From: Diphasiastrum complanatum
Lineage: Eukaryota > Streptophyta > Lycopodiopsida > Lycopodiales > Lycopodiaceae
Direction of reading: 5' to 3'
NCBI GenBank assembly: GCA_029204225.1
Contig: CM055098.1
Coordinates: 52,968,728-53,032,727, forward strand
DNA: 64,000 nucleotides
The position numbers and the translations under genes were made by a program. Positions 45,868 through 56,454 of this stretch are shown in pieces. Each line of letters opens with the position of its first letter. Position 1 is the first letter of the stretch. The notes beneath the pieces were generated by a model. That model was not told where the DNA came from. It saw only the letters and a program-made list of their open reading frames with translations, and ran no database searches.

Positions 45868-46678
45868 CTAGTCTCCTAATCAAGGACTTGACACAAATGA
45901 AGGTTACTTCTATTGATTTGATTGAAGGTCTACCTTATCCCACTTCTTAGGGACCTGAAAAGATCAGTAATAGACTTCCTATAAAGATCTAAGAATGATC
46001 TCTAACAAAATCAAATCATAGAATACTAGAAACAATGCACTTGCTTGATTGAAGTAGACAATACTAGTAGAATTGCCCCTCTTTCTATAAAGAACATTAA
46101 AGCTTCCAAATGATCTGATCAAGAGTGAATTTCAGCAACCTAATATACTTCCAAAATCACTTGTAAAAGATCTAAATGTAACTTAATGAGGATGCAACAC
46201 AATCTACTATCCAATCACAAGCAAAAAATGATCAAAATTGATGAAAAATTGATCTAATTTGGTGCATAAGTCAAGCAATGGTTGGACTGAACCTAAATCA
46301 CTTTAGGAGGTGCCTACTACACCTTAGAACAGCCTTTAAGAGTCCCCAAAACTCTGATCTTCCCTCTCCTTGAATGCTAGAAAGCCTTCTCTATGAAATC
46401 ACCTCCAAAACTCGCTTAGAAATCAATGCTTGGAGCAAGCAAAACTTGCTATCTTGGTAATGTGAATTGAATTCAACTTTGCCTCTGGTTTTAGACACCT
46501 AAACACCTGCAAATGAAGTCACACAACACCAATCTCCAATGTATTTGACTCACTTTGAGTTCTAGAATCAATACTAGATGGTAAGATCCAATCTACACAA
46601 GATTTAGATCAAAAATTGTGATCAAATTGAATGCAAACCAAGGATTTAGCTCATTTCAGCCTTTAGGCTCTGATACCA
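45868..46678 (-). other. Copia untranslated leader and primer site
   Basis: About 800 bp between the gag start and the 5' LTR on the minus strand, with no long frame. It ends at the right with the complement of TGGTATCAGAG touching the LTR at 46679. Confidence 0.8.
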
Positions 46679-47360
46679 TGTAAAAACTACAGCAAATAAG
46701 GATCCTAAAACACTTGAAATGATGAGGGAAACAATAGATTATGATTTCATAAGATTAGCACAAGTTGAACCATCAAAATCCATCAAAAATCTATGCTTGA
46801 ACCTCACTAAATGGCCCAAATCCTTGAAGAAGGCTTCACACGTGTGAAAGTACGGCCTCCCACAGTCTGAGTACTGTACACCAGACCTACATTCAATCCT
46901 ATAATCATTAGTAATCACAAGTACTCAAACAATTATGAACATAGAGAGCAATTGCACCATTATGAGAGAAAAAACATGAAATTGCTTGATTGATTTTGGT
47001 GAGATATCATCACCTATATATACATGATCCATCACGGTTTTGGGCAGGTATGAGTAGCCCTAAACCTATCCCTAATGCTAATTTTGGTGGATCTTTCATC
47101 CCTACCAAGTTAGGGTTGGAATCTTGGAGATCCCTCAACAATGCAAAAATTACCAAAAATAGCTCCTATTTTTTCTCCCTTGTATCTAAGCATAATTTGG
47201 ACTCATTCCAAAGGTTCTAACACTTAGGTCTACTTGAGAACATCCTTATGAAAAGAATCCTATGCTATTTGGCACGTGTGACAAGCCACATCATGACCAT
47301 CTAACTATTTACAAGTCATATGACCAAAACTAGTCAAGCTAGAATTGTGAATTTTTAACA
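46679..47360 (-). repeat. Copia 5' LTR
   Basis: 682 bp, with the same length and essentially the same sequence as 41204-41885. It has CACACGTGTG at 46837-46846. The target duplication CTTCT follows at 47361. Confidence 0.95.
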
Positions 47361-47690
47361 CTTCTTGCACAACTGGACGAGTATGGCAAAGATTTTCCAA
47401 TACGTTTCTTCAATAGGCAACTGGTGCCTGCTGAAGTAAACTGTACCACAACCGAGTGAGAAGCATTGGCAACGGTCTATGTTGTTCAACAACTAAGACA
47501 TTATTTACTAGGCCAAACCTTTGTCTTCTACACCGACCATCAAGCCTTGTTATATATTGTTAATAAATCCTATAAAACGGGACGTATAGCTCAATGGCTG
47601 TTGATATTAGAGGAATTTAATTTCCGCGTAGTCATTCCGAAAGGAACCCATCACCTAGAAATTAGCTTTTCCTTGCATGTGCATGAGTAA
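47361..47690 (+). pseudogene. Gypsy RNase H, second half
   Basis: Continuation of the gypsy broken at 41204. LAQLDEYGKDFPIRFFNRQL and VPAEVNCTTTE are followed by a TGA, then ALATVYVVQQLRHYLLG, FVFYTDHQALLYIVNKS and GRIAQWLLILEEFNF. Homology ends near KGTHHLE, where the LTR of a second copia begins. Integrase is missing. Confidence 0.85.
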
Positions 47691-48294
47691 ATGCTCCCAC
47701 ATGGCAAGTGGATGTTCACACGTGTGTATAGATTACTAGAAGATAAGAGTTGACCATTTGTCTTTGATCCTATATTGTAGGGAATATTCCTATATTCTAG
47801 AAGACCAATTTTTTGGATTTTAGCCATATTCTAGAAGGTCAACTTTTGGATAAGGATCAAGGATGGATCAAATGGATAGATCTGAGTGATGTGGCAGTCT
47901 TCACACGTGTGAAGACTGTACCAGACTCGTGGATGTACTTGATCCATAAAAGGATCATCATTTTGCTAAGAAGATTGATGAGACTTTTGCATTCTACACT
48001 TTTGTGAGGTTTCTAGTCATTTGTCTAGTGAATTCTATGAATGTTTGCTATCTAGGATTATTGTACTTGTTGTTTAAGGTGCAGGCCGTATTGTGGACAG
48101 TACTCCACACATGTGAAGCCTCCTTCACTAATTAATGATGTGTTGATCCATTGCTCTTGCTTAAATCCAAGTGTAGTGAATCTAGATCAAGATCTAATGT
48201 GTAGAATTTGATAGATCCATTGATTAGGCAACCAATAACTCTCTATGATTGTAAAGTACAATCATTATTGTCCTAAAAACTGTAAAATTTATCA
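47647..48294 (+). repeat. Copia 5' LTR (plus strand)
   Basis: Matches the reverse complement of 35205-35854 and ends AAAATTTATCA immediately before the primer site. The left end is near CCTAGAAATTAGC, where homology with the solo LTR stops. The expected TG start is not clear there. It carries CACACGTGTG palindromes at 47717 and 47902. Confidence 0.8.
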
Positions 48295-48306
48295 TGGTAT
48301 CAGAGC
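48295..48306 (+). other. Copia primer-binding site
   Basis: Exact TGGTATCAGAGC directly after the LTR, complementary to the 3' end of initiator tRNA-Met. Confidence 0.9.
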
Positions 48307-48843
48307 TAAGTAAGAGAGTGATCATTGAATCATAAATCTTGTAAAGATCATTGGCAAAAATTTTTTTTGGCCAATACTAGAGGGTGAGTTCACAACTTGG
48401 AGGCTGTGTATGTACTTTTCACACGTGTGAAACCATACAGAAACTTTCAATTCAAGTTACTTTGTGTTTGTTGGTCCCAAAATCACAATACTAGTTCATT
48501 TTTTGTGCTTTTTGAAGCATAGTATTGACCTAGATTCAATCTAGCTAATGCCTATGACCAAATAGATTTTGGATCATTGAAGCATTTCTTTTTAGAGTCT
48601 AAGTTCAGATCTTAGAGGCTGATTTGTTCAGATCCTTAGTTGAAGTGAAATTTCTAAGAAAAGTGTAAAGCAATTTTTTTTGTGAGAGTGAAAGCTAGGA
48701 ATTTTTGGCAATAACTTTGTGTATCATTCAAGCTTTGTGTGCTAGTTTGATAGAGACAAGCCTATAGGCATTCTTGTAAGTTTTAGGCCTTTTATAGATC
48801 TTTTAAAATTCAGAACTCTTTGTGATAGAGCATTCATTCTACA

Positions 48844-50496
48844 ATGTCATCCATGGGTGGATATTTGATGGAATCAAGTGAGAGACTCACTTCCACAAAT
48901 TATTCCATTTGGAAAGTGAGAATGGAATCACTCCTAGTGATCCATGATCTATTTGACATAGTTCAAGGAGTTGAGGAAGAGCCTCAAACTCTCCAAGTAC
49001 AAGCCAAATACAAGAAGAGAGCAAGATTAGCTCTACATTGCATAAAGTTAAATGTATGCAATGACCTTTTGAAAGAGGTGTCTTCTTGTACCTCATCCAA
49101 AGAGGCTTGGGATTCATTAAAGAACATCTATGAATCCAATAATACTTCAAGAATCCTCATGCTAAGAAATCAAGTTTTCCAAAGCATGAAAGGAAGTGGA
49201 GAGAGTGAACAAGAGTATGTCCTAAGGATCAAGTCTCTTAACAAGTAGTTAAGTGCAATAGGAGAGAAGATCCAAGATCAAAAGCTAGTACAAATCATCT
49301 TGAATGGTCTAGGTGATGAGTTCACCAACTTAGTCCAATCATTTGCCATTCAAGACACTCTTCCATCCATTGAAAAGTTGCACAATGTTCTTGTGGCTAA
49401 GGAGAGTAGGCTTCTACACCTCAAGACAAGAATGGATGGCATGTCACTTAATGGAGGAGAGGAGAAAGCAAACTTTACATCTAAAGGCAAGAAGAAGCAA
49501 CATCCATTCAAGAAGAATCAAGGCAAGGAGGCCAAGATGAAGAATGGAGGATCTACTTCCAAAATCAAGGTGAAGAACAAGGCAAAACTCAAGTGTTTCT
49601 TTTGTGGAAAGAAAGGACACTTTGCCTTAGAATGCTACTTGAAGAAGAATCAACAAGCCAATGGAGATCAAGGGAACATTGCTCAAGAGGAAGAAGATGA
49701 GGATGGATTCAACACATCCTTAGTGGTTGCATCTATACCAACTTCAAGTCAAGACACATGGTGGATAGATAGTGGGGCTAGTTCCCACATGTCTTTTAAC
49801 AAGCATTATTTTTCTACTCTTCTACCTTGTAATGACTCTAAGAAGTCAATATACACTGCTAGTGATCAAGCATGCAAGATAGATGGCATAGGATCTATAC
49901 CTCTTTGGCTAGGCACATCTAAAAGGATAGATCTAGATAATGTTTTGTATGTTCCTACCATTTCAAGAAACTTGCTTAGTGTAGGACAATTAATGGACAA
50001 TGGACTAGATGTACATTTCAAGAATGGAGTTTGTTCCATCTTGAAAATTGATAAGTGCATAGCTAGTGGCATTAAGCAAGGTACACTTTTCAAGTTGGAT
50101 GCTAATGTTGCAAATGAAAGTGTGTTGGCTAGGGAGAAGCTAACTCAAGTGGAGCTTTGGCATAAGAGATTAGGCCATCCTAATCTTCAATCTATGGAGT
50201 CAATGGCAAGCAAGGAACTAGCTCTCGGCCTACCAAGAGCTTTCAAGAAGTGTGGAAAGATGTGTGAGGCATGTGGTCTTGCAAAGTCACACAAATCCTC
50301 TTACAAGAGATCTTCATCAAGATCTCTCTCTCCCTTGGATCTCATACATTTTGATGTACATAGTTTTTCACATGCAAGTAATGGAGGTGCCTTGATGTAT
50401 GTAACTTTTATAGATGATGTACTAGATTCACATGGATTGAGTTACTATCAAAAAAAAGTCTTGTTTATGAAGCTTTCGTTAAGTTCAAGTCTCTAG
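48844..50496 (+). pseudogene. Copia gag, protease and integrase start
   Basis: One frame with a single internal TAG at 49246-49248. From 48844: MSSMGGYLMESSERL, STNYSIWKVRMESLL, then after the stop GLGDEFTNLVQSFAI, knuckle CFFCGKKGHFALEC, protease TWWIDSGASSHMSF, ELWHKRLGHPNLQSM and the integrase start ALMYVTFIDD. A frameshift near 50430 ends the frame. The TAG replaces one codon between NK and LSAIGEKIQ. Same gag family as 45867 and 28219. Confidence 0.85.
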
Positions 50497-51065
50497 TAGA
50501 GAAACAACTTAGTACTTCCATCAAAGCACTAAGATGTGATAATGGAGGAGAGTACACCTCCAATAAAATGAAAGACTTTTGTGAGATCAATGGCATTAGA
50601 TTGCAATACACTTGTTCCTACACCCCCCAACAAAATGGGGTGGCCGAGAGGAAAAATAGGAGTCTATGTTCTAGAGTTGATTGGTTGCTTCTATTTGGTT
50701 GGTGGGAGGTTGCTCCATAGTGTGTTTTCTATTGTGTTTGTCTTGTAAGCAGGACCTTGAGACTTGATGCATCACTTCCCATCTCATTTTGGGAGAAGCT
50801 ATAACATGTGCTAATTACTTGTGTAATAGACTTCCTAGTAGTGCTATAGATGGGATCTCACCTTATCAAGCCTTGTTTGATAAGAAACCCAATGTAAATT
50901 TTCTTAAGATCTTTTGATGTATTTGTTATGTTCACATCTCTTTGGAGACAAGAAGGAAAGAAGATGCTACCTCCTTCAAAGGGATCTTTGTTGGCTATGG
51001 AAAAAATAGCAAGGGCTATAGGATATATGATCCTATATCCAAGAAAGTAAAGGTAAGAAAAGATG
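50430..51065 (+). pseudogene. Copia integrase C-terminal part, broken
   Basis: Continues the integrase in other frames: ALRCDNGGEYTSNKM, then TPQQNGVAERKNRSLC (about 50525-50670). An unrelated stretch of about 90 bp (50665-50755) interrupts before RLDASLPISFWE. Decayed hinge text follows (YEALFDKKPNVNFLK, then ISLETRRKED, KGYRIYDPISKK). Homology stops at about 51065, so RT, RNase H and the 3' LTR are missing. Confidence 0.75.
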
Positions 51066-51069
51066 CACT

Positions 51070-52165
51070 TAGGGTTGGTGACAGTTGGGTACTAATCAAG
51101 GGTGTGGGTTGGTGAAGCTAATCCAAAGAATAGACGCTGTGGAGGGAAAGAGGGTGGAAGTGGAGGGAGTGGAGAAACAATGTTAGTAGAAACAGTGGTG
51201 GTGGTGGTGGTGGTGGTTAGTGGAGGAGTCAGACTTCCTTCTGATTGATCTGCTTCTCCAGCATCATCATCACTGATTTCCATCAGGTCTGCAACATCAA
51301 AGTACTGTGACTTGTCCATGAGTGTATGGACTTGCTGGGCCTGTGGTTGTTGAGCGGCTCCTCCCCTCCCAAAGATTGTGTCTTTGGTGAGCTTGGCGGC
51401 GTCGGCATTGTAATCAATATACGGGGAGTTGTTGCTTGATTTGGTGACACGGTTGTGGTGTTTGTGCCTAGGTCGGCTGCCAAAGAAGAGGTTGCTCCAT
51501 CACCACCATTGATTGTTTGTAAGGGTGAGGAGTGCTGCTGGGCTGCCGTGTTTGATCAGGAGCTACCATCTTGGAAGCTTGTCGAGCTTGATGATGTCGA
51601 ATGGGATGGTGTGGCCTGGCTCGTGTGGCGTGGTCTCCGTGTGAGTTGTTCTCCCTCAAACTCTGACTCTTCTGAATCTGTGACATCTGGTGATTTTTTC
51701 TTTGCCAAGAGCTTTATTCTTCTCCTCTATTGGCGTGTTTCGAGCAGTGTTGCCTTGGAGCTATCAGTCTTCTTTTGCTATTGAGGATCCTTCTACTACT
51801 GGATCTTGTTGGGAGGCTGTTGGTGTTGCCTGTTTTGTCACCAGTTTGATGATGCTTGTATTCGGCCTTTTTAGTGCTGGCCCTTGTGGCGACGATTTGT
51901 GAGAAGCCGAAGTTATGAAGGTTTGCTCTAGAAAGAAAGACATTGTATACATAATTTTTCATTGGAGGGATGATGAAATTGCATGACTTTGCGGTGGTGT
52001 TGTAAGAGGCATAGGTCATGTGCAACATATATGGACTCTGGCACCCAGATAGAAGAGGTATCTAAAAGTCAATCTACGTCAGGAACGTGCTTGCCTACTA
52101 GTATCAAGTTGTCATCTCTGTCTTGTTCAGTTTACCCATCTGGATATCGATTTTATTTGCATTTG
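51070..52165 (-). other. Unassigned stretch with a Ser/Thr/Pro-rich minus-strand frame
   Basis: Not recognised. On the minus strand a frame from about 51490 to 51092 reads NNSPYIDYNADAAKLTKDT, then KSQYFDVADLMEISDDDAG, a run of eight Thr and an LPPLPPSFPPQ tail. An overlapping frame upstream (about 51700-51500) is rich in S and T. GC content is higher than in neighbouring DNA. It begins abruptly at the end of copia integrase homology, so it may be gag or leader of another element, possibly the gypsy to the right. There is no zinc knuckle. Confidence 0.3.
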
Positions 52166-52309
52166 GATCATCTGAAGTTGAGGACTGGTGGGAAGACATG
52201 CTTGAAACTGAAAAAAAAAAAAAAGATATTCTGGAAAAATGGGCATGTTTGAGATTTGAGACAGAGGTAACAAAGGTAACAGAGATGCAGAGGGGGAGAG
52301 ATTGTGATG

Positions 52310-52570
52310 GGTGGACTCGGTTGAGATGGTGATGGACGAACGCGATTGAGACTGTGAGGAGAGGACGCGGTCGAGACTGTGAGAAGAGGACGTGGTCGAG
52401 ACTGTGAGGAGAGGACGCGGTCGAGACTATGAGGAGAGGATGCGGTCGAGTCTATTGGGAGAGGATGCGGTCGAGAGGATGATGAGATGACGTGGTTGAG
52501 AGGGTGAAGAGATGACATGGTTGAGAGGGTAAAGAGTGACGCGGTTGAGAGTATGATAAGATGACGCAGT
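52310..52570 (-). repeat. CGGTCGAGA-type tandem repeat, block 1
   Basis: About ten units of about 24-25 bp, such as 'gaggagaggacgcggtcga'. The leftmost units are the most alike. An open minus-strand frame (52962-52168) passes through it only because the repeat lacks stops. Confidence 0.85.
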
Positions 52571-53284
52571 TGAGAAGGTGGGGTAACTTGGTCAAAGTAG
52601 ATCTGAGAATGTGTGGAAGTGGAGGTGTATGAAAATGTTGTGTGGGTATGGATAGAAATTGATGGAGTGAGATTGGATTTGGAGAGGAGATAGTCTAAAG
52701 TAGAATGGCTCAAAAAGACAAAGATATATAGATGCCGATGGAGTATGGAAAGGTTGCTAGGATGGAAACGATGGATGACTGTGGAAACAGAATGTGTAGG
52801 TTGTGAAAGAAAGTCTGTAGAGGCGGAATAAAAGAGCTGTGGTGAGAGGATGGTGGTGGAGATGAGGATGAAGTGAGAAGACAAGGAGTATGGAATGGTG
52901 GTAGTTTTGGAAAGATGTTTTACAATAGTGAAACTAGAGCATGATTTGTGCTCCAGCTGCACTAGTCCTCAGCACTTCGATGTGCAAGAGTTGGCAATGA
53001 AAAAGTTTTACCTTCTGGCGATATTAGGTTTTGATATCTGTGGTGATGGCGTGCAGACTCGTGGCTGGATGGTGTCACGTGATAATCAAGGAACGAGATG
53101 GCTGAAGTATGAGTGATCGATGGAGTGGATGAGCACCAGGAATGATGGTGTGCAAGAAAATCGCCAAAAAGTTGTCGCATGAATTCTCCAAAGCCAACGT
53201 CGCTGAGGTAAGAATGTGTTCGTTCTTGACGTATTTATGGTCACTCGTTGAATGTCCATGGTCGAGATTTTTTAAAAGTGTTTG

Positions 53285-53690
53285 ACCCGATCGACATCAT
53301 AACGAGAAGACGCGGTCGAGATTTCAAAAAATCTTGAGCAATGGTGTTGTCGAGGCCCGGTCGAGATTTGAAGGTTGAGGCGTCGGTCGAGACTGTAAGC
53401 AGGGTACGTGGTTGAGATCTTCACGAAGGAGCTCGGCTGAGGTGTTGACAGATTGGCACGATCGAGATGCCTAGTAAGTGGTGTGGTCGAAATGATGACC
53501 AACTCGCGCGGTCGAGATGGTGACCAACAGGCGCAGTCGAGAAGGTGACCAACCGGCACAGTCGGGATGGTGACCAATAGGCGCGGTCGAGATGGTGACC
53601 AACAGGTGCGGTCGAGATGGTGATCAACTGGCGTAGTCGAGATGGTGACCAATAGGCGAGGTCGAGATGGTGACTAATGGACTCTTGAGT
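53285..53690 (-). repeat. CGGTCGAGA-type tandem repeat, block 2
   Basis: About fourteen units, becoming regular from 53500 with a 21-bp period ('gcggtcgagatggtgacca'). The 21-bp period gives repeated peptide text in two minus-strand frames (STAPVGHHLDRA, SPSRL). Same core as 37490-38015 and 52310-52570. Confidence 0.85.
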
Positions 53691-53730
53691 ACTGCATCTC
53701 AATAATGTTGTGGTAGAACTTCCTGAAGTA

Positions 53731-53812
53731 AAATATGACAGTGTCTCAAAATAGAAATTCCCATGGTAATGAAATATGACAGTGTCTCAAAATAAAAATT
53801 CCCATGGTAATG
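53731..53812. repeat. 41-bp tandem duplication
   Basis: Copies at 53731-53771 and 53772-53812 start AAATATGACAGTG and end CCATGGTAATG. They differ at one base (TAG against TAA). Confidence 0.9.
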
Positions 53813-54110
53813 TCCGATTTTGTGCTATAAGTGGAAAGTTTAAGATATCATTTGTGCAAAAGTGAACTAGACCTAAAATATGACAAATCTTATCCCTGTG
53901 GTGTAGAGCAGGAGTTGTTGACTTATAACTCTATCTAAGAATGAATATGGATGAGAGAAAAAGAGTATGAAATATAAAGATGCACCAAAAATACACAGAT
54001 GCAGTGAGCAAGAATATTAACAAGAAGGAGATTAAAAAATAAGCATGTAGAATAAGGAAACAAAATAAAACAAAAAATTGTAATAATAATATGTACAACA
54101 AAGGTGGATT

Positions 54111-55320
54111 TTAAATTGGATCCACAAAAAATAACTCTTTGTAGTACCTCCGTAGATGACCACCATTGACGACAGTGTCTAGGAGTACTTTGTCAAGTGT
54201 TTGCAGTTGGATTGCTCCATTAGGGAATATTTTATTGATAACATAAGGTCTTTCGCTTCTGAATTTCAATTTTTTTGGATGCTTCTTAAATGTGTAAAGA
54301 AGCACCTGATCACCTAAGTGTAAATCTTTAGAACGCAGGTGATGATCGTGCCAAGCCTTTTGGGAACGTTTGTTAACCAATTGTGCGTGATACAATATAA
54401 GTCAGGTCTCACACAATTGAGCTAACGTAAAGAGCCTGATTTTTACTTGTTGTTCAATGGTAGCTTTCTCACATAGATCCATGGAGAAGGCTTGCATAAC
54501 TCGCAAGGATGGTACCAAGAATTCAACAGACATTACTGCCTCTTGACCATATACAAGATGGAATGGGGTAACCGATCCAGTGGCCTTCTTGGGAATTGTG
54601 CGGTATGCCTAGATAGTAGAGAGTAGTTTGGTTTCCCAATCAGATTGGCTTGTTTCTACTATCTTGGTTAAGTTCTTACAAATTGTCTTGTTGGTGGATT
54701 CTGCCTGGCCATTACATCTAGGATACTACGGAGTACTTTTGCGGTGAACAACAAGATAATGGCGGAGGAGATTATCGGTCACTTCATTTAAGAAGTGAGT
54801 GCCTCGATCACTAACAAGCTCTATTGGACAGCCAAAGCACATAATAATGTTTCCATAAATAAAACGCGTGACGGTCTTGGTAGTGGCGTTCTTTGTTGCA
54901 CATGTCTCAACCCATTTAGTGGCGTAATTTGTTGCTATTAGAATATAACGAGCTTGAGTGTGTTTTGCTGCCAGACTTATTGGTCCAACAAAGTTGATAC
55001 CCCACTTATGGAAGGCTTCGCCTTCTATAATGGGTGTCAACGGTGTGAAGTTGGCTTTTGTATTTTTCTTGGCTCGTTGGCAGACATCACACGTTTTAAT
55101 GATAGCAAAAGTATCCTTAAACATGGATGGCCACCATAAACCCGCTCGAAGAATGATTTTAGCAGCCGCTTCAGCCGAGAAGTGACCGCCGCCAATGCCT
55201 TCATGAGCCTGAGATATGATAGGACATATCTCATATTCATAAACGCACCTGTGTATAATATCATCAACATCCCTTTTGTATAACTGTCCTACTATGAGTT
55301 GAGAGTGCTGCTTTTAGCAA
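54111..55320 (-). pseudogene. Gypsy integrase
   Basis: Minus strand. The HHCC finger region reads AHEGIGGGHFSAEAAAKI, AGLWWPSMFKD and CDVCQRAKKNTK (about 55220-55060). The core reads WGINFVGPISLAAKH, YILIATNYATKWVET and PIELVSDRGTHFLNE (to about 54770). Stops interrupt 54725-54400. The C-terminal module (54395-54111) reads WHDHHLRSKDLHLGDQVLLY, then NGGHLRRYYK. The wording is of the Athila-like or non-chromovirus type, so it could supply the integrase missing from the gypsy at 38041. The first core Asp is Asn (GINFVGP where GIDFVGP is usual). Confidence 0.8.
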
Positions 55321-55394
55321 AAAAATTTTTTTTGCTATCGTACTCATGCCTTCTTTGAGTCGTTAGGAACTGAGTAATTTCCTCAACCCACAAG

Positions 55395-56454
55395 TGTTGA
55401 AGAGAGAGAGGATGGAAGAATAAATGACGAACATGAACGAGAAACGAACTTGAACAAAAAATGTTCGTGTGCAGCGGAATGAATTATTTGACTCTCTCCG
55501 TAAGCATGACTATGCCTATCAGAATGAAGAGAACTTTAGTGATAGAAATCACAGTCATTCTAGATTACGTAGCCAAACATTTAATGGATGAAGTGCTAGA
55601 TGAATAATTTGTCACGAATTGCAAGACAAATTATCTGTCGGGAATGATTTGTGAAGAGCTAGACTATGCTCGACTGATAATTAGTCGCGAAGTATTTGTA
55701 AAAGACAAGACTAAAAGTTGATAGTCTATTACTAGATAGAGCGACTAGAAAGATCAGACAAAATGAAGAACAAGCATAGCAATATTGACACAGATTTGAA
55801 TGCAAAACAAAGACCTGTATCAGATTAAGTATATCATGTATACAAGTTAATAATGCGGCAACGCACAATACAATAGCGGATGAAACCGCATGCCCTACGA
55901 AGTCTATTTTGTCTGTAATGAGGAATGAAACCTCTTCACTTAGTCTCTTCTTATCTCGCTTCTCATCTAACTCTCTCTATCTCAAATACACGAATGGTAT
56001 CGAATATATATACATAATATTACAGGTGTGCAGATGTGAAAGTACAGAGTGGATGTGATGTCTCTAGGAGATCGTGGGTGGCTGCAATCGTTGTCCAAAC
56101 TATTAGCGCAACTACATGGAGTGAGCGTAAAAAGGGTGCGACATCAGCCAGTGCTGAAGTGAACGTTGGTGATGATGCGAAAAGTGGGTCACTCTTATGA
56201 ATGGCCTTAGGATAAGATTTACAGGGTGCCTTAGATTTTAGGGCACCTTTGGCATTCTATAGGATAGTGTACTCTTTTCGCATGTCACTATAACCTGCGT
56301 AAAAACACAGTGTTTGCGATTCTTTCGCCGTTTATTCGTCTGTGCGAATTTGCATGTAAATATGCAGGCTACGTGACAACATTAGTAAATATGCAACAAG
56401 AATGGAGGCAGATTAAAAATGGGATTTAGGAGAGTAGAAGGAGTAAATCCAACA
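55395..56454 (-). repeat. Copia 3' LTR, about 1.06 kb
   Basis: In plus orientation it begins TGTTGAAGAGAG and ends TAAATCCAACA, matched TGTTG/CAACA ends. On its right a run of about 12 C (a G-run on the minus strand) serves as the polypurine tract, followed by copia RNase H. The partner LTR is not in the window. Confidence 0.65.

Larger units (their letters stand above)
41204..47360 (-). mobile_element. Very young full-length Ty1/copia retrotransposon
   Basis: A complete 6157-bp element with target duplication CTTCT at 41199-41203 and 47361-47365. Its LTRs are 682 bp each (41204-41885 and 46679-47360) with no length difference and, by eye, one substitution near the right-LTR start (AAAAATTAC against AAAAACTAC). 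The complement of the primer site (CTCTGATACCA) lies at 46668-46678 and a purine-rich tract abuts the left LTR. Inside is a near-intact gag-pol with one frame break and one stop. It interrupts a gypsy RNase H gene. Confidence 0.95.

Noticed and set aside
41515..47220. Duplicate 76-residue frames at 41515 and 46990 as a gene family
   Set aside because: They are the same position in the two LTRs of one copia element.
52168..52962. 264-residue minus-strand frame as a gene
   Set aside because: Composition follows the CGGTCGAGA repeat and simple S/T-rich sequence; no domain, and the frame is open because the repeat lacks stops.
53272..53702. Repeated peptide VGHHLDRA/SPSRL as a repeat protein
   Set aside because: The 21-bp period makes two frames look protein-like at once. 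It is a tandem DNA repeat.
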